From: Anabaena catenula FACHB-362
Lineage (GTDB): Bacteria; Cyanobacteriota; Cyanobacteriia; Cyanobacteriales; Nostocaceae
Direction: 5' to 3'
Assembly (NCBI RefSeq): GCF_014698735.1
Contig: NZ_JACJTQ010000016.1
Coordinates: forward strand, 1 to 64,000
DNA length: 64,000 nucleotides
Part shown: in pieces, positions 1 to 8,023 of the stretch
Position numbering within the stretch: position 1 is the stretch's first letter
How the letters are laid out: each line of letters starts with the position of its first letter
Program-made: the position numbers and the translations under genes
Notes under the pieces: model-generated
Database searches by the model: none
What the model was told of the DNA's origin: nothing
What the model saw: only the letters and a program-made list of their open reading frames with translations

Positions 1-2
1 CT

Positions 3-227
3 GATTTGATTCTTTTGCGTCAGGTACATAGTCAAGTTTTCGCTACAGTTGATACTTTACAGCGAAAGCTTGATTTAATCAATACAGGGACACAGCAGGC
101 TAAAGCCTGCCGAGTCGCTTTTCCTCCCAGGGCTAAAGCCACTGAGTTTCCAAGCTCCCGTGAGGTTTTTTATGAGAATGTTAAAGCCTGTCCGCGAATT
201 TGCGTATTTACTTGGCCTTTGTCATAG
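3..227 (+). CDS. Possible 3' end of an unidentified gene entering from the left edge
   Basis: This frame is open from the first bases of the window to a TAG at 225-227, so it could be the tail of a gene that starts outside. The first thirty codons look like an amphipathic, coiled-coil-prone segment. After that the frame runs into a dispersed repeat with a GCAGGC/GCCTGC hairpin at 95-110 and overlaps the end of pyrC on the other strand. I recognise no family. The last part is probably read-through into repeat DNA rather than ancestral coding sequence. Confidence 0.2.
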   Translation, partial: DLILLRQVHSQVFATVDTLQRKLDLINTGTQQAKACRVAFPPRAKATEFPSSREVFYENVKACPRICVFTWPLS

Positions 228-1489
228 ACAATTTCACCGCCGACAATAGTGGTAACAGGCCAGCCAGTCAGGTTCCACCCCTCAAAAGGACTCCAACCAC
301 ACTTGCTTAAAAGTTCTTCTCGCTTAACTGGGCGGTAAGTGTTTAAATCTACCAGCACTAAATCAGCATCGTAACCAGGGGTAATTTCTCCCTTATTAGG
401 AATACCATAAGCTACAGCTACAGCCTTAGACATCCAATTAGTCACTTGGGCAACAGTACACCGTCCTGCCATGGCCTCCGTTAACATTAAAGGCAGGGAC
501 GTTTCTACCCCCGGCATTCCGGAAGGGGTGTTAGGGTAGGTTTGCGCCTTTTCTTCTAAGGTATGTGGTGCATGGTCAGTGGCAATAAAATCAATTACCC
601 CATCTTTTAAAGCTTGCCAGAGTATTTCATTATCGTGGAGCGATCGCAATGGTGGATTCATCTGCGCGAAAGTCCCAATCTTTTCATAAGCACTGGTATT
701 CAACAACAAATGTTGTGGCGTTACTTCCGCCGTTACCCAACTTGGTTTATCTTGACGCAATAACTCGGCTTCTTCTGCCGTAGACATATGCAGAATATGT
801 AATCGACGTTGGTATTTTTTAGAAAGTTTTAAGGCCAATTGCGTTGCTAATAGTGCAGCCTGATTATCTTGAATTTGAGAATGCACCGCAGGATTATCAA
901 TCCCAGCAAATTCTTGACGACGTTGCTTGATTCTCTGTTGATCTTCAGCATGAACAGCAATCAAGCGCTTGCCTTGGGCAAAAATCGCTTCCAGTGCCTC
1001 CTCTTCGTCCAGCAGCAAGTCACCATGCATCGACCCCATAAAAATTTTAATTCCCGGTGTCGGCTTTGCCAAAAGTAAATCTGGTAAATTCTCAGCCGTA
1101 GCGCCAATAAAAAAGCCATAATTAACCAAGCACTTATTTGAGGCACGTTCTAGTTTGTCATCTAAAGCTTGCTGTGTAATGGTCAAAGGTCTTGTATTGG
1201 GCATTTCTAAAAAGGAAGTAACACCTCCTTTCGCGCAAGCACAACTAGCAGTAAACAAATCTTCCTTGTATTCAAGTCCCGGTTCCCGGAAATGCACCTG
1301 CGGATCAATTACCCCTGGCAACAAAGTTAACCCCTGTGCGTCAATCTCTTGGGTAGGTATCGTAGGAGCTATTTTTGAAGCTACCTCGACTATTTGCCGC
1401 CCCTGAGTCAGCACATCCCCAATCATCGACTCACCATTGGGTAGAATCAAGCGTGCTTGGCGAATTAGTAAACTTTTTGGAGATGACAT
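170..1489 (-). CDS. pyrC: Dihydroorotase
   Basis: Dihydroorotase catalyses the reversible cyclisation of N-carbamoyl-aspartate to dihydroorotate, the third step of pyrimidine synthesis, in the cytoplasm. The 439-residue product has the amidohydrolase layout of class I (PyrC/AllB-like) enzymes: the metal-binding motif DPQVHFREPG near residue 62, later histidines in VHAED and HILHMST, and the ATDHAPH motif near residue 305. The C-terminal PYDAD-type region (TPGYDADLVLVD) is also family-typical. Length fits full-length bacterial dihydroorotases. The ATG at 1487-1489 is the natural start. The gene stands alone on the minus strand and no other pyr gene is nearby, as is usual in cyanobacteria. Allantoinase is the main alternative within this superfamily. 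Confidence 0.93.
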   Translation of the reverse strand: MSSPKSLLIRQARLILPNGESMIGDVLTQGRQIVEVASKIAPTIPTQEIDAQGLTLLPGVIDPQVHFREPGLEYKEDLFTASCACAKGGVTSFLEMPNTRPLTITQQALDDKLERASNKCLVNYGFFIGATAENLPDLLLAKPTPGIKIFMGSMHGDLLLDEEEALEAIFAQGKRLIAVHAEDQQRIKQRRQEFAGIDNPAVHSQIQDNQAALLATQLALKLSKKYQRRLHILHMSTAEEAELLRQDKPSWVTAEVTPQHLLLNTSAYEKIGTFAQMNPPLRSLHDNEILWQALKDGVIDFIATDHAPHTLEEKAQTYPNTPSGMPGVETSLPLMLTEAMAGRCTVAQVTNWMSKAVAVAYGIPNKGEITPGYDADLVLVDLNTYRPVKREELLSKCGWSPFEGWNLTGWPVTTIVGGEIVYDKGQVNTQIRGQALTFS

Positions 1490-1736
1490 GGATTTACCAG
1501 CGTTAAGTAGAGAGCTTTATTGATGATAGATAACTTTCTTTTTAAGGTAAACTCAGTTGCCCAGGCAATAGTCAATTTGCACTACCGGTGAAAAAAAGTT
1601 TATTTTCATATTTATGAATCATTTTGTCTCCATGTCATCTTGTTAGGAAAACAAGCTTCTCTCGTTAAGATTAATAAATAAAGTCTCCCTCGATGAGTTA
1701 AGTAATTGCCTGTTACCTTTAAACTTAAGTAATTTC

Positions 1737-2390
1737 ATGCAAAATCAAGTGTCTGATAACAACTCTAGCCAACAACCCGATAATTCCTGGATCGTAGAGC
1801 TAGGTAAAACGATTATCTTGAGTGTCTTTCTCGCCTTGGGAATTCGTACCTTTGTTGCCGAAGCACGTTGGATTCCTTCTGGTTCAATGGAACCAACACT
1901 GCATGGTACACCAAACCAGTGGGAAGCCGACAAGATTATTGTCGATAAGGTGAAGTATAAATTTACTAAGCCAGAACGAGGAGATATAGTAGTATTTTCT
2001 CCAACGGAGGAACTACAAAAAGAACAATACCAGGATGCCTTCATTAAACGTATCATCGGCTTACCTGGAGAAAAAATAGAAATCAGAGATGGCAAAGTCT
2101 ATATTAACAATAAAGCTCTCCAGGAAAATAATTACCTATCCTCTTCTCAGGCTACAGTGACTGATGTTTGCACATCAGGTCAGCAACCGCCTTACTTAGC
2201 TACACCCCAAACTATTCCACCTGATGCATACTTGGTCTTAGGTGATAACCGTGCGAGTAGTTATGATGGACGTTGTTGGGGTCTGGTTCCTCAGAAAAAT
2301 ATTATTGGTCGTGCCATAGTTCGTTTCTGGCCTCTGAATCATATTGGAACTCTGGATAAGTCGCCCTTATACCCTTCTGCAAATCCTTAA
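1737..2390 (+). CDS. lepB: Signal peptidase I
   Basis: Type I signal peptidase, which removes signal peptides from exported proteins on the outer face of the cytoplasmic or thylakoid membrane. The 217-residue protein has a short cytoplasmic N-terminus, one membrane segment at about residues 23-41, the nucleophile motif SGSMEPTL (Ser50) and the general-base region FIKRIIGLPGE (Lys104). The box LGDNRASSYDGR follows, as expected. Length is typical for the single-span cyanobacterial enzymes. It is monocistronic and is followed by a strong hairpin at 2404-2428. Cyanobacteria often carry two LepB paralogues; the sequence does not tell which one this is. Confidence 0.95.
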   Translation: MQNQVSDNNSSQQPDNSWIVELGKTIILSVFLALGIRTFVAEARWIPSGSMEPTLHGTPNQWEADKIIVDKVKYKFTKPERGDIVVFSPTEELQKEQYQDAFIKRIIGLPGEKIEIRDGKVYINNKALQENNYLSSSQATVTDVCTSGQQPPYLATPQTIPPDAYLVLGDNRASSYDGRCWGLVPQKNIIGRAIVRFWPLNHIGTLDKSPLYPSANP

Positions 2391-2403
2391 ATTATAGATA
2401 CTT

Positions 2404-2428
2404 CCGCCATAGCCTTCTACTATGGCGG
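2404..2428 (+). terminator. Hairpin terminator after lepB
   Basis: A perfect 9-bp stem (CCGCCATAG / CTATGGCGG) with a 7-nt loop starts 13 bases after the lepB stop codon. A T run follows about 10 bases further on, so it is a plausible but not textbook Rho-independent terminator. Confidence 0.55.
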
Positions 2429-2438
2429 TAAATGTGAT

Positions 2439-2570
2439 AATTTTTACCGATTTCTGGCGCTCCGATTTGGCGCTAAATCTACGTTACAAAACTTAATTAC
2501 GTATCCCTAGCGGGACTGGAAGCACTATTACGTTGGCGGTAGCCTGCCGTAGGCACTATTACGAATTATT
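2439..2570. repeat. Dispersed repeat, inverted relative to 7840-7920
   Basis: The stretch between lepB and the MOSC gene contains GGCGCTCCGATTTGGCGCTA and, further on, two short arms resembling ATTACG...CGTAATT modules. A closely related sequence lies in the opposite orientation at about 7840-7920 (see that entry). This looks like a small non-autonomous repeat of the Nostocales type and contains no gene. Confidence 0.6.
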
Positions 2571-2573
2571 TTA

Positions 2574-3359
2574 ATGTCACACTTAGCTAAGATTTTACTG
2601 TATCCAATTAAGTCATTGGATGGTGTGGAAGTAGAAGCAGCGACGGTTCTACCTAGTGGCGCACTTCAGTATGACCGCGAGTTTGCCATCTTTGACGAAC
2701 AAAACAGGTTTGTCAATGGCAAGCGTCATGCTAAAATCCATTCATTACGGGCAGAATTTTCTTTAGAAGACAGATTTGTTCACCTACAAATCCCCAGTAG
2801 CAATTCACCACAAGTTTTTCATCTTGATGAAGAACAGGAAAGAATAGAAGCAACTTTAAGCAATTTCTTCGGGTTTGCTGTCACATTGAAGCAAAACACC
2901 AATATGGGTTTTCCCGATGACACAGAGTCACCAGGTGCAACTGTGATTAGTACAGCAACCTTGATCGAAGTAGCTTCTTGGTTCCCTGGTGTGAGTGTAG
3001 ATGAAATGCGTCGCCGGATGCGTGCCAATATAGAAATTGATGGTGTACCTGCGTTTTGGGAAGATAGGTTGTTTACTGCTGAGGGAGAAACCGTCTCTTT
3101 TCAAGTGGGAGATGTACTTTTTTTTGGGGTAAACTCTTGTCAACGTTGTATAGTCCCCACTCGCAATTCTTACTTAGGAGCAGTTTACCCCAACTTTCAA
3201 AAAATATTTGTGCAAAAACGTCAAGCAACTATGCCCCCGTGGGTAGCTGCATCCCGATTTAATCATTTTTACAGATTGAGTGTGAATACTAAAGTACCTA
3301 CATCAGAAGTTGGAAAAACTTTGCAAGTTGGTAGTAAAGTCCAAATTTTGCCACAGTAA
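2574..3359 (+). CDS. MOSC-domain protein
   Basis: The 261-residue product has the MOSC N-terminal beta-barrel (starting LAKILLYPIKSLDGVEV, with a YDREFAIFD segment) followed by the MOSC domain proper, whose conserved cysteine sits in NSCQRCIVPTR near residue 190. MOSC proteins bind or transfer sulfur and molybdenum ligands; relatives include the C-terminal domain of molybdenum cofactor sulfurase and mARC reductases. The exact substrate is unknown here. The gene is alone on the plus strand. A sulfur-carrier role is an inference from the family, not from the neighbours. Confidence 0.85.
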   Translation: MSHLAKILLYPIKSLDGVEVEAATVLPSGALQYDREFAIFDEQNRFVNGKRHAKIHSLRAEFSLEDRFVHLQIPSSNSPQVFHLDEEQERIEATLSNFFGFAVTLKQNTNMGFPDDTESPGATVISTATLIEVASWFPGVSVDEMRRRMRANIEIDGVPAFWEDRLFTAEGETVSFQVGDVLFFGVNSCQRCIVPTRNSYLGAVYPNFQKIFVQKRQATMPPWVAASRFNHFYRLSVNTKVPTSEVGKTLQVGSKVQILPQ

Positions 3360-3436
3360 TATAGAATTAAACTAATTATTTCATCTGTGGCGATTGTGCT
3401 GAAAATTTTATTCTATACAGCTGCATCTTAATGGGT

Positions 3437-3838
3437 TTATTGCAGTTTTACTGCGGCACGTTGGAGAGGTAAAACTTCCTCCAAACTTAATTCATGGTCG
3501 GTAGTAAGATGACTACTACAGCAAATTGTACTAAAGAAAACTCTCTGACCAACAACTTCCGAAAAATGCTTTTCGAGTAATAAGCGAGAAGTGATATCAC
3601 CCAATAACTCACCCAAATCTTTTGTTAATTGGTCTTGATCATCGCGGTGAACCATTCTAAACTTAAAATTGGTTTTCCCAACTAAAGCTTTGACTGCGGA
3701 ATCAAAATCGTGTGCTTTACCTTGCACATAAGCAAAAGCTTGTTCTTCTAAAAATTGCCAAGCTTCAGGAAAAATCTCCCTAATTTTTTCGAGATGATTT
3801 TCCGTTTGATAAACTAAAGTAGCGGTTTTACAATCCAT
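3437..3838 (-). CDS. Conserved hypothetical protein, 133 residues
   Basis: The product is soluble and mostly helical, with no signal peptide or membrane segment, and carries a vicinal cysteine pair (TICCSSHLTT) near its C-terminus. I do not recognise the family. The gene has a clean ATG and is convergent with the MOSC gene upstream, 77 bases apart. About 200 bases separate it from the divergent amidotransferase gene. Codon use looks like its neighbours, so it is probably a real resident gene. Confidence 0.6.
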   Translation of the reverse strand: MDCKTATLVYQTENHLEKIREIFPEAWQFLEEQAFAYVQGKAHDFDSAVKALVGKTNFKFRMVHRDDQDQLTKDLGELLGDITSRLLLEKHFSEVVGQRVFFSTICCSSHLTTDHELSLEEVLPLQRAAVKLQ

Positions 3839-4045
3839 ATATTTATTAGTTGATTAATTAATTTATTTGGTTGTTGAATAAATCTGATGTTTTCTGTAAT
3901 CTCAACAGAAACAGCGCGACTTTCTGCTGAACCCCTTAGACATTATCAGGACAAAGTAACAAAAAAACTGTTGCATACAATACAAAATAGCTAAAAGACA
4001 GAGGAAATAGAAAAAATAAGGTAACATTGAACCCACATTAATTTT

Positions 4046-4840
4046 ATGAATTCTGCACAGATGGAAATTATTATTGGTTGGCTATATCCCAAATTAATGA
4101 GTACCTATGGCGATCGCGGAAATGTGATCACTATAGAACGCCGCGCCCAATGGCGGGGATACAACGTCACCGTTTTACCCCTAGACCAAAACTCCACCGC
4201 AGAAGATATAAGATCAGTAGATGTGATCGTCGGTGGAGGCGCACAAGACCGTCAGCAAGAAATCGTCATGCGCGACTTACAAGGGGCAAAAGCTGATGCA
4301 ATGCGGGAAAAAATCGAAAATGGCACACCAGGAGTCTTTACCTGTGGTTCTCCCCAACTTCTAGGACATTATTACGAACCGGGGTTTGGACAGAGAATTG
4401 AAGGTTTAGGAATATTAGATTTAGTTTCTATTCATCCTGGAGAAAATAGCAAACGTTGTATTGGTAACTTAGTTATAGAAGTTACAGCCTCTCGTCTCGC
4501 ACAAGAACTGGAAGCAATGACTGGAACCAAACCCTATTTAGTCGGTTTTGAAAATCACGGTGGACGCACTAAACTAGGGAAAGTGGAAGCTTTGGGGCGT
4601 GTAGTCTACGGTTTGGGTAATAATGGTGAAGATGGAACAGAAGGCGCATTTTATCAAAATGCCATTGCTACCTATTCCCACGGACCTTTGTTGCCCAAGA
4701 ATCCCTTTGTTGCCGATTGGTTAATTCAAACAGCCCTGCGGTTAAAGTATCAACAAGAAATTCAACTTACACCCTTAGATGATACCTTGGCGATGCAAGG
4801 ACGGTTAGCTATGTTCAAGCGGTTGAAGGTGAGTTGTTAA
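4046..4840 (+). CDS. GatD/CobB-type class I glutamine amidotransferase
   Basis: The 264-residue protein belongs to the CobB/CobQ-like triad glutamine amidotransferases. The nucleophile region FTCGSPQLLGHYY (Cys near 94) and a C-terminal FENHGGRTKLG motif containing a candidate catalytic His are visible. Standalone proteins of this kind are usually GatD, the glutaminase subunit that pairs with the Mur-ligase-like MurT to amidate D-glutamate of lipid II. No murT is next to it in this window, so the partner must be elsewhere and the GatD role is an inference. A cobyrinate or cobyrate amidation role is less likely because no ATP-binding synthetase domain is present. Confidence 0.8.
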   Translation: MNSAQMEIIIGWLYPKLMSTYGDRGNVITIERRAQWRGYNVTVLPLDQNSTAEDIRSVDVIVGGGAQDRQQEIVMRDLQGAKADAMREKIENGTPGVFTCGSPQLLGHYYEPGFGQRIEGLGILDLVSIHPGENSKRCIGNLVIEVTASRLAQELEAMTGTKPYLVGFENHGGRTKLGKVEALGRVVYGLGNNGEDGTEGAFYQNAIATYSHGPLLPKNPFVADWLIQTALRLKYQQEIQLTPLDDTLAMQGRLAMFKRLKVSC

Positions 4841-4959
4841 ATGCTTGTTGCAGTGCTTCCAAATTTGGAGTGTGATAAGATCGCGCCTGTAGAATTCAGA
4901 TCAGCGTGTCAAATACTTACGGCTCAAAGAATTCTCCCTCTGTCAAAAGAATAAAAATT

Positions 4960-5883
4960 ATGGCATCTAACAACCCTGAACCTAATGAGCCTACCCTTCC
5001 TGTTCCTGAACTTCAAGCCCCATCTGACCAGGAACCAGTCAACCTTGACACCGATCAACAGCAAGATATTGAAGATTCGGGAGCGATATTTCAAGCTATT
5101 GGGATAATTGTTGGGGAAGTCAACTTAAATGCTGATGGCAAAAACACAATTACCATCGGTCGCTCCGAATACCAACTTTTCTATATTCCCCAAAAACGGA
5201 GAGTATTCGATGCTCTTACCAAAGAAATAGAAAATACTGGCAACCATACTTACAGATTGGTTGTTTATCCCAAGGTAATTCATTTCCCCAAAAAGGAGCA
5301 ACCCCACAGCATCGCTTTTCAACTGGTTGGCTTTGATACAGGTAAAGAAGAACACACAATTTCTGGGGAGTTGGAAGACCTAGAGTTCAAATTCTCAGGA
5401 CTATGGCAGTTTATTCCTGTCTGTCCTACTCCGTGTATCTCTGTTTTCCGTAACTTTACTCGTGAAAGGCTGGAATATATCAAACAGGCAGAACCAGCCA
5501 AAAAGGTGAAATTTATGAAATCCAGCCATCTGCCTTTGTTGTGGAAAGATGCACCAGTCCGGCCGTTTAGATTTAATCCTAAAGCAGATAAAAGTCAAGA
5601 CCAAGGAAGACCAGTTTTTGTCTCCCTGAAGGCCAAATTTTTACCCCAACGAAATGTCTTCGGTTTTGTGGCGCTGTTAGCTTTACCCCAAGAAACTGCA
5701 CCCAAATTTCTCAAAGCGTCTAAAAAGGATAAAGCTACAGCATTACAAGCATCCAGAAAGGATAGACCTACAGTAATGCCAGTATCTAAACAGGATAACC
5801 GACAGGAGCCTACTAGCAATCCTCCTCAAAAACCAATTCTGAAAAAAACTGCCCCAGGCGTTGAAGGAGAAATAGACAAATAG
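4960..5883 (+). CDS. Conserved cyanobacterial protein with low-complexity tails
   Basis: The product is about 307 residues from the ATG at 4960; an in-frame GTG at 4906 would add 18 residues, but ATG is preferred. A Pro/Glu-rich N-terminus is followed by a beta-rich core at about residues 35-210 and a Lys/Ser/Thr-rich C-terminal tail with imperfect repeats around KASKKDK, QASRKDR and PVSKQDN. There is no signal peptide or membrane segment. I do not recognise the core. The basic, disordered tail would suit binding to nucleic acid or to a partner protein, but that is a guess. Confidence 0.6.
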   Translation: MASNNPEPNEPTLPVPELQAPSDQEPVNLDTDQQQDIEDSGAIFQAIGIIVGEVNLNADGKNTITIGRSEYQLFYIPQKRRVFDALTKEIENTGNHTYRLVVYPKVIHFPKKEQPHSIAFQLVGFDTGKEEHTISGELEDLEFKFSGLWQFIPVCPTPCISVFRNFTRERLEYIKQAEPAKKVKFMKSSHLPLLWKDAPVRPFRFNPKADKSQDQGRPVFVSLKAKFLPQRNVFGFVALLALPQETAPKFLKASKKDKATALQASRKDRPTVMPVSKQDNRQEPTSNPPQKPILKKTAPGVEGEIDK

Positions 5884-5964
5884 CCGGAGCGTTTTAATGT
5901 AAATTAAACCTGATTGTGTTCAAAGGATGTTTTAAAAGTCTTTTTTCATTTAGCAACATCGTAG

Positions 5965-5992
5965 GTTGGGTTAAGCGATCGCGCTACCCAAC
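5965..5992. repeat. Palindromic intergenic repeat containing a HIP1-like core
   Basis: The arms GTTGGGT and ACCCAAC flank a core with GCGATCGC. This resembles the GTTGGGTT-type palindromes scattered through cyanobacterial intergenic DNA. It lies about 80 bases after the preceding gene and could act as a transcript-end hairpin, but no T tract follows. Confidence 0.5.
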
Positions 5993-6123
5993 AACAGCTT
6001 TAATCATATTGCCAATATTTCAGATATAGCTGTAGCCAGGATAATTAGGACATTATTAATCCTTGAAACTTAGATATAATAAGGCTTTCCCTCCTGCCTC
6101 CTGCCCTCTGCCTCCTGCTATAG

Positions 6124-6747
6124 CTAACGAGTCTGATTCTGGTTTTGCAACAAAGGACGCACAACTAAATACCCAGCACCAAAACCAGTCACCATAATTA
6201 AAACAATAGTCATCACTAACCACCAGCCACTCAGTCCCTTTAACTGTGACTCTGGAGTGGCATAATAGCGTACTTCCTGTTCTTCTATAAATACTGCTTC
6301 TGATACTGGGAAATTCATATCCATCATAGGTACAGAGAAAACCTCACGTCGGCTTTTTTTAGCTGGACGAGAAACGGGCTGACGTGGAGGTGCGGCTGCA
6401 ACTGGGGGCTTAGGTGCAGATTTTTTCTCTGTATTAGTACGGCTTACTGGTTGAGAATTGGGTGTAGATTTTACTTCTGTCTTCTGGGGGGCTGGTTGAG
6501 AAGCAGATGTAGCAGAAGATGCCACCAACTTTTGCAATTCTAAACAAGACTGAACGACTTTATGAATTTCTTGCCGTAGGATTTGATTTTCTTGGGCTAA
6601 TTTCTGATTATGAGTGGTGACTACATCTAATTTGTTCTGTACTGTTTGTAACTCGGTTGCTAATTCCCGGTACACATAAAGGGGTACAGAGGTGGAGTAG
6701 CTGGGGGTAGGTGGTTGACTGTGAACATGACCTGTAGTTGTTCGCAT
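6124..6747 (-). CDS. Coiled-coil protein with C-terminal membrane anchor
   Basis: The 207-residue product has a heptad-type coiled coil at about residues 24-75 and a Pro/Ala/Ser/Lys-rich linker at about 75-135. It ends with one hydrophobic segment at about 175-197 (WWLVMTIVLIMVTGFGAGYL) and a short polar tail. That layout suits a tail-anchored cytoplasmic protein. I recognise no enzymatic domain. It lies about 120 bases downstream of thiD on the same strand but is not tightly coupled to it. Confidence 0.6.
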   Translation of the reverse strand: MRTTTGHVHSQPPTPSYSTSVPLYVYRELATELQTVQNKLDVVTTHNQKLAQENQILRQEIHKVVQSCLELQKLVASSATSASQPAPQKTEVKSTPNSQPVSRTNTEKKSAPKPPVAAAPPRQPVSRPAKKSRREVFSVPMMDMNFPVSEAVFIEEQEVRYYATPESQLKGLSGWWLVMTIVLIMVTGFGAGYLVVRPLLQNQNQTR

Positions 6748-6864
6748 CTCAATATTAGTATCAAAATAAGGTCTTTAGATTAACAAAATATACTATCAGA
6801 GTAAAGTTATCCCGGAGACTATACCCAAGAATAAGTTGTTACACATCCAATCTGCTTCCTTGTA

Positions 6865-7695
6865 CTAGATACCATGAATTTGCAACAACGGGAAAAAGTG
6901 TCCTACAGGTCCCTGGCCTTTGCCAATATTGAGGGAGTAAGTGAGTGCAGTGGTTACATAGTCTTTCGCTTGTTGCACTGCTGTCCACAGGTCTTTTCCT
7001 AAAGCTAAATTAGCAGCGATAGCAGCTGATAGAGTACAACCAGTACCATGAGTATTTTTTGTCTCTACTTGCTTGGTTGTTAAAGTTTCCCACCTTTCCC
7101 CATCAAACCACACATCTACCCCCCGCAAATTCCCAGACATTCCCCCACCTTTGACTAAAACAGCCTTTACTCCTAATTCCCTGTGCATAATTTCTGCTGC
7201 TGCTTGCATATCTTCTAATGAAGCAATTTCTAAACCGCTTAAAATCTGCGCTTCATAGCGGTTTGGTGTAATAATAGCTGCTTGGGGAATTAGAGTATTC
7301 CGCAGGGTTTGCACCGCATCATCATCAATTAATTGCGCTCCTGTCCGTGATACCATCACAGGATCAACTACTAAATTATTAATTTTGTAAGCTGCTACTT
7401 GCTGGGCTACAGCCGAAATAATTTCCTGGTTCAGCAACATTCCCGTTTTTGCAGCTTGCACACCAATATCTTCTACCACCGCCTGAATTTGCGCTACAAC
7501 TGCCTCAGAAGCGATCGCATCAACTCGCTTCACACCTACGGTATTTTGGGCTGTAATACAAGTAATAGCACTCGTACCGTGAACACAGTGAAAAGCAAAA
7601 GTTCTTAAATCGGTTTGAATTCCCGCACCCCCACCACTATCAGAACCGGCAATAGTTAAAGCAACGGGTACTGTTAAGATTTTGACTGTATTCAT
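6865..7695 (-). CDS. thiD: Hydroxymethylpyrimidine / phosphomethylpyrimidine kinase
   Basis: ThiD phosphorylates 4-amino-5-hydroxymethyl-2-methylpyrimidine twice to make the pyrimidine half of thiamine. The 276-residue product shows the ribokinase-fold signatures: TIAGSDSGGGAGIQTD at about residues 15-30, DPVMVSRTG near the middle, and the C-terminal anion-hole motif NTHGTGCTLSAAI near residue 215. Length is standard. There is no fused ThiE domain and no thi gene nearby. I saw no TPP riboswitch upstream. Confidence 0.95.
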   Translation of the reverse strand: MNTVKILTVPVALTIAGSDSGGGAGIQTDLRTFAFHCVHGTSAITCITAQNTVGVKRVDAIASEAVVAQIQAVVEDIGVQAAKTGMLLNQEIISAVAQQVAAYKINNLVVDPVMVSRTGAQLIDDDAVQTLRNTLIPQAAIITPNRYEAQILSGLEIASLEDMQAAAEIMHRELGVKAVLVKGGGMSGNLRGVDVWFDGERWETLTTKQVETKNTHGTGCTLSAAIAANLALGKDLWTAVQQAKDYVTTALTYSLNIGKGQGPVGHFFPLLQIHGI

Positions 7696-7839
7696 AAAAA
7701 TTTTCCGCTTTTTCGGACAGGTCTATTAGTGAAATTTAGAAATTAATTGTTGTATTCTCTAATTATCTGGGTATTTTCAAAATTTACCGATGTTTTGAAA
7801 AAAATAGCTTGACTACAAAAATAAAAACAAGGTTTAAAA

Positions 7840-7920
7840 TAATTCGTAATTAAGTATTGTAACGGAGATTTAGCGCCAAGTCGGAGCGCCGGAAACCGGC
7901 GATCTGAACTTTGTAAGAGA
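7840..7920. repeat. Dispersed repeat, inverted copy of the 2439 element
   Basis: This lies in the 328-base gap between thiD and the histidine kinase gene. Its reverse complement matches the 2439-2505 sequence over the GGCGCTCCGA(C/T)TTGGCGCTA block and on both sides of it. A GCCGGAAACCGGC hairpin sits inside. The rest of the gap is AT-rich with no gene visible. Confidence 0.6.
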
Positions 7921-8023
7921 GACTCAGCCTAACATACTTGCCGCTTATAGAAGTTCTTTACTTAAACCCCCTGAATTAGTTAAATGACCATCTTAAAATA
8001 TTAATAGGAATGAATAATTCAGT

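Noticed and set aside
961-1146. Several 60-100 codon ORFs antisense to or in other frames of long genes (for example within pyrC, hetF and the dnd genes)
   Set aside because: They are fully contained in strongly supported genes and have no features of their own.
7696-7840. A TPP riboswitch before thiD
   Set aside because: No CTGAGA or ACCTGATC-type thi-box elements are present upstream on the minus strand.
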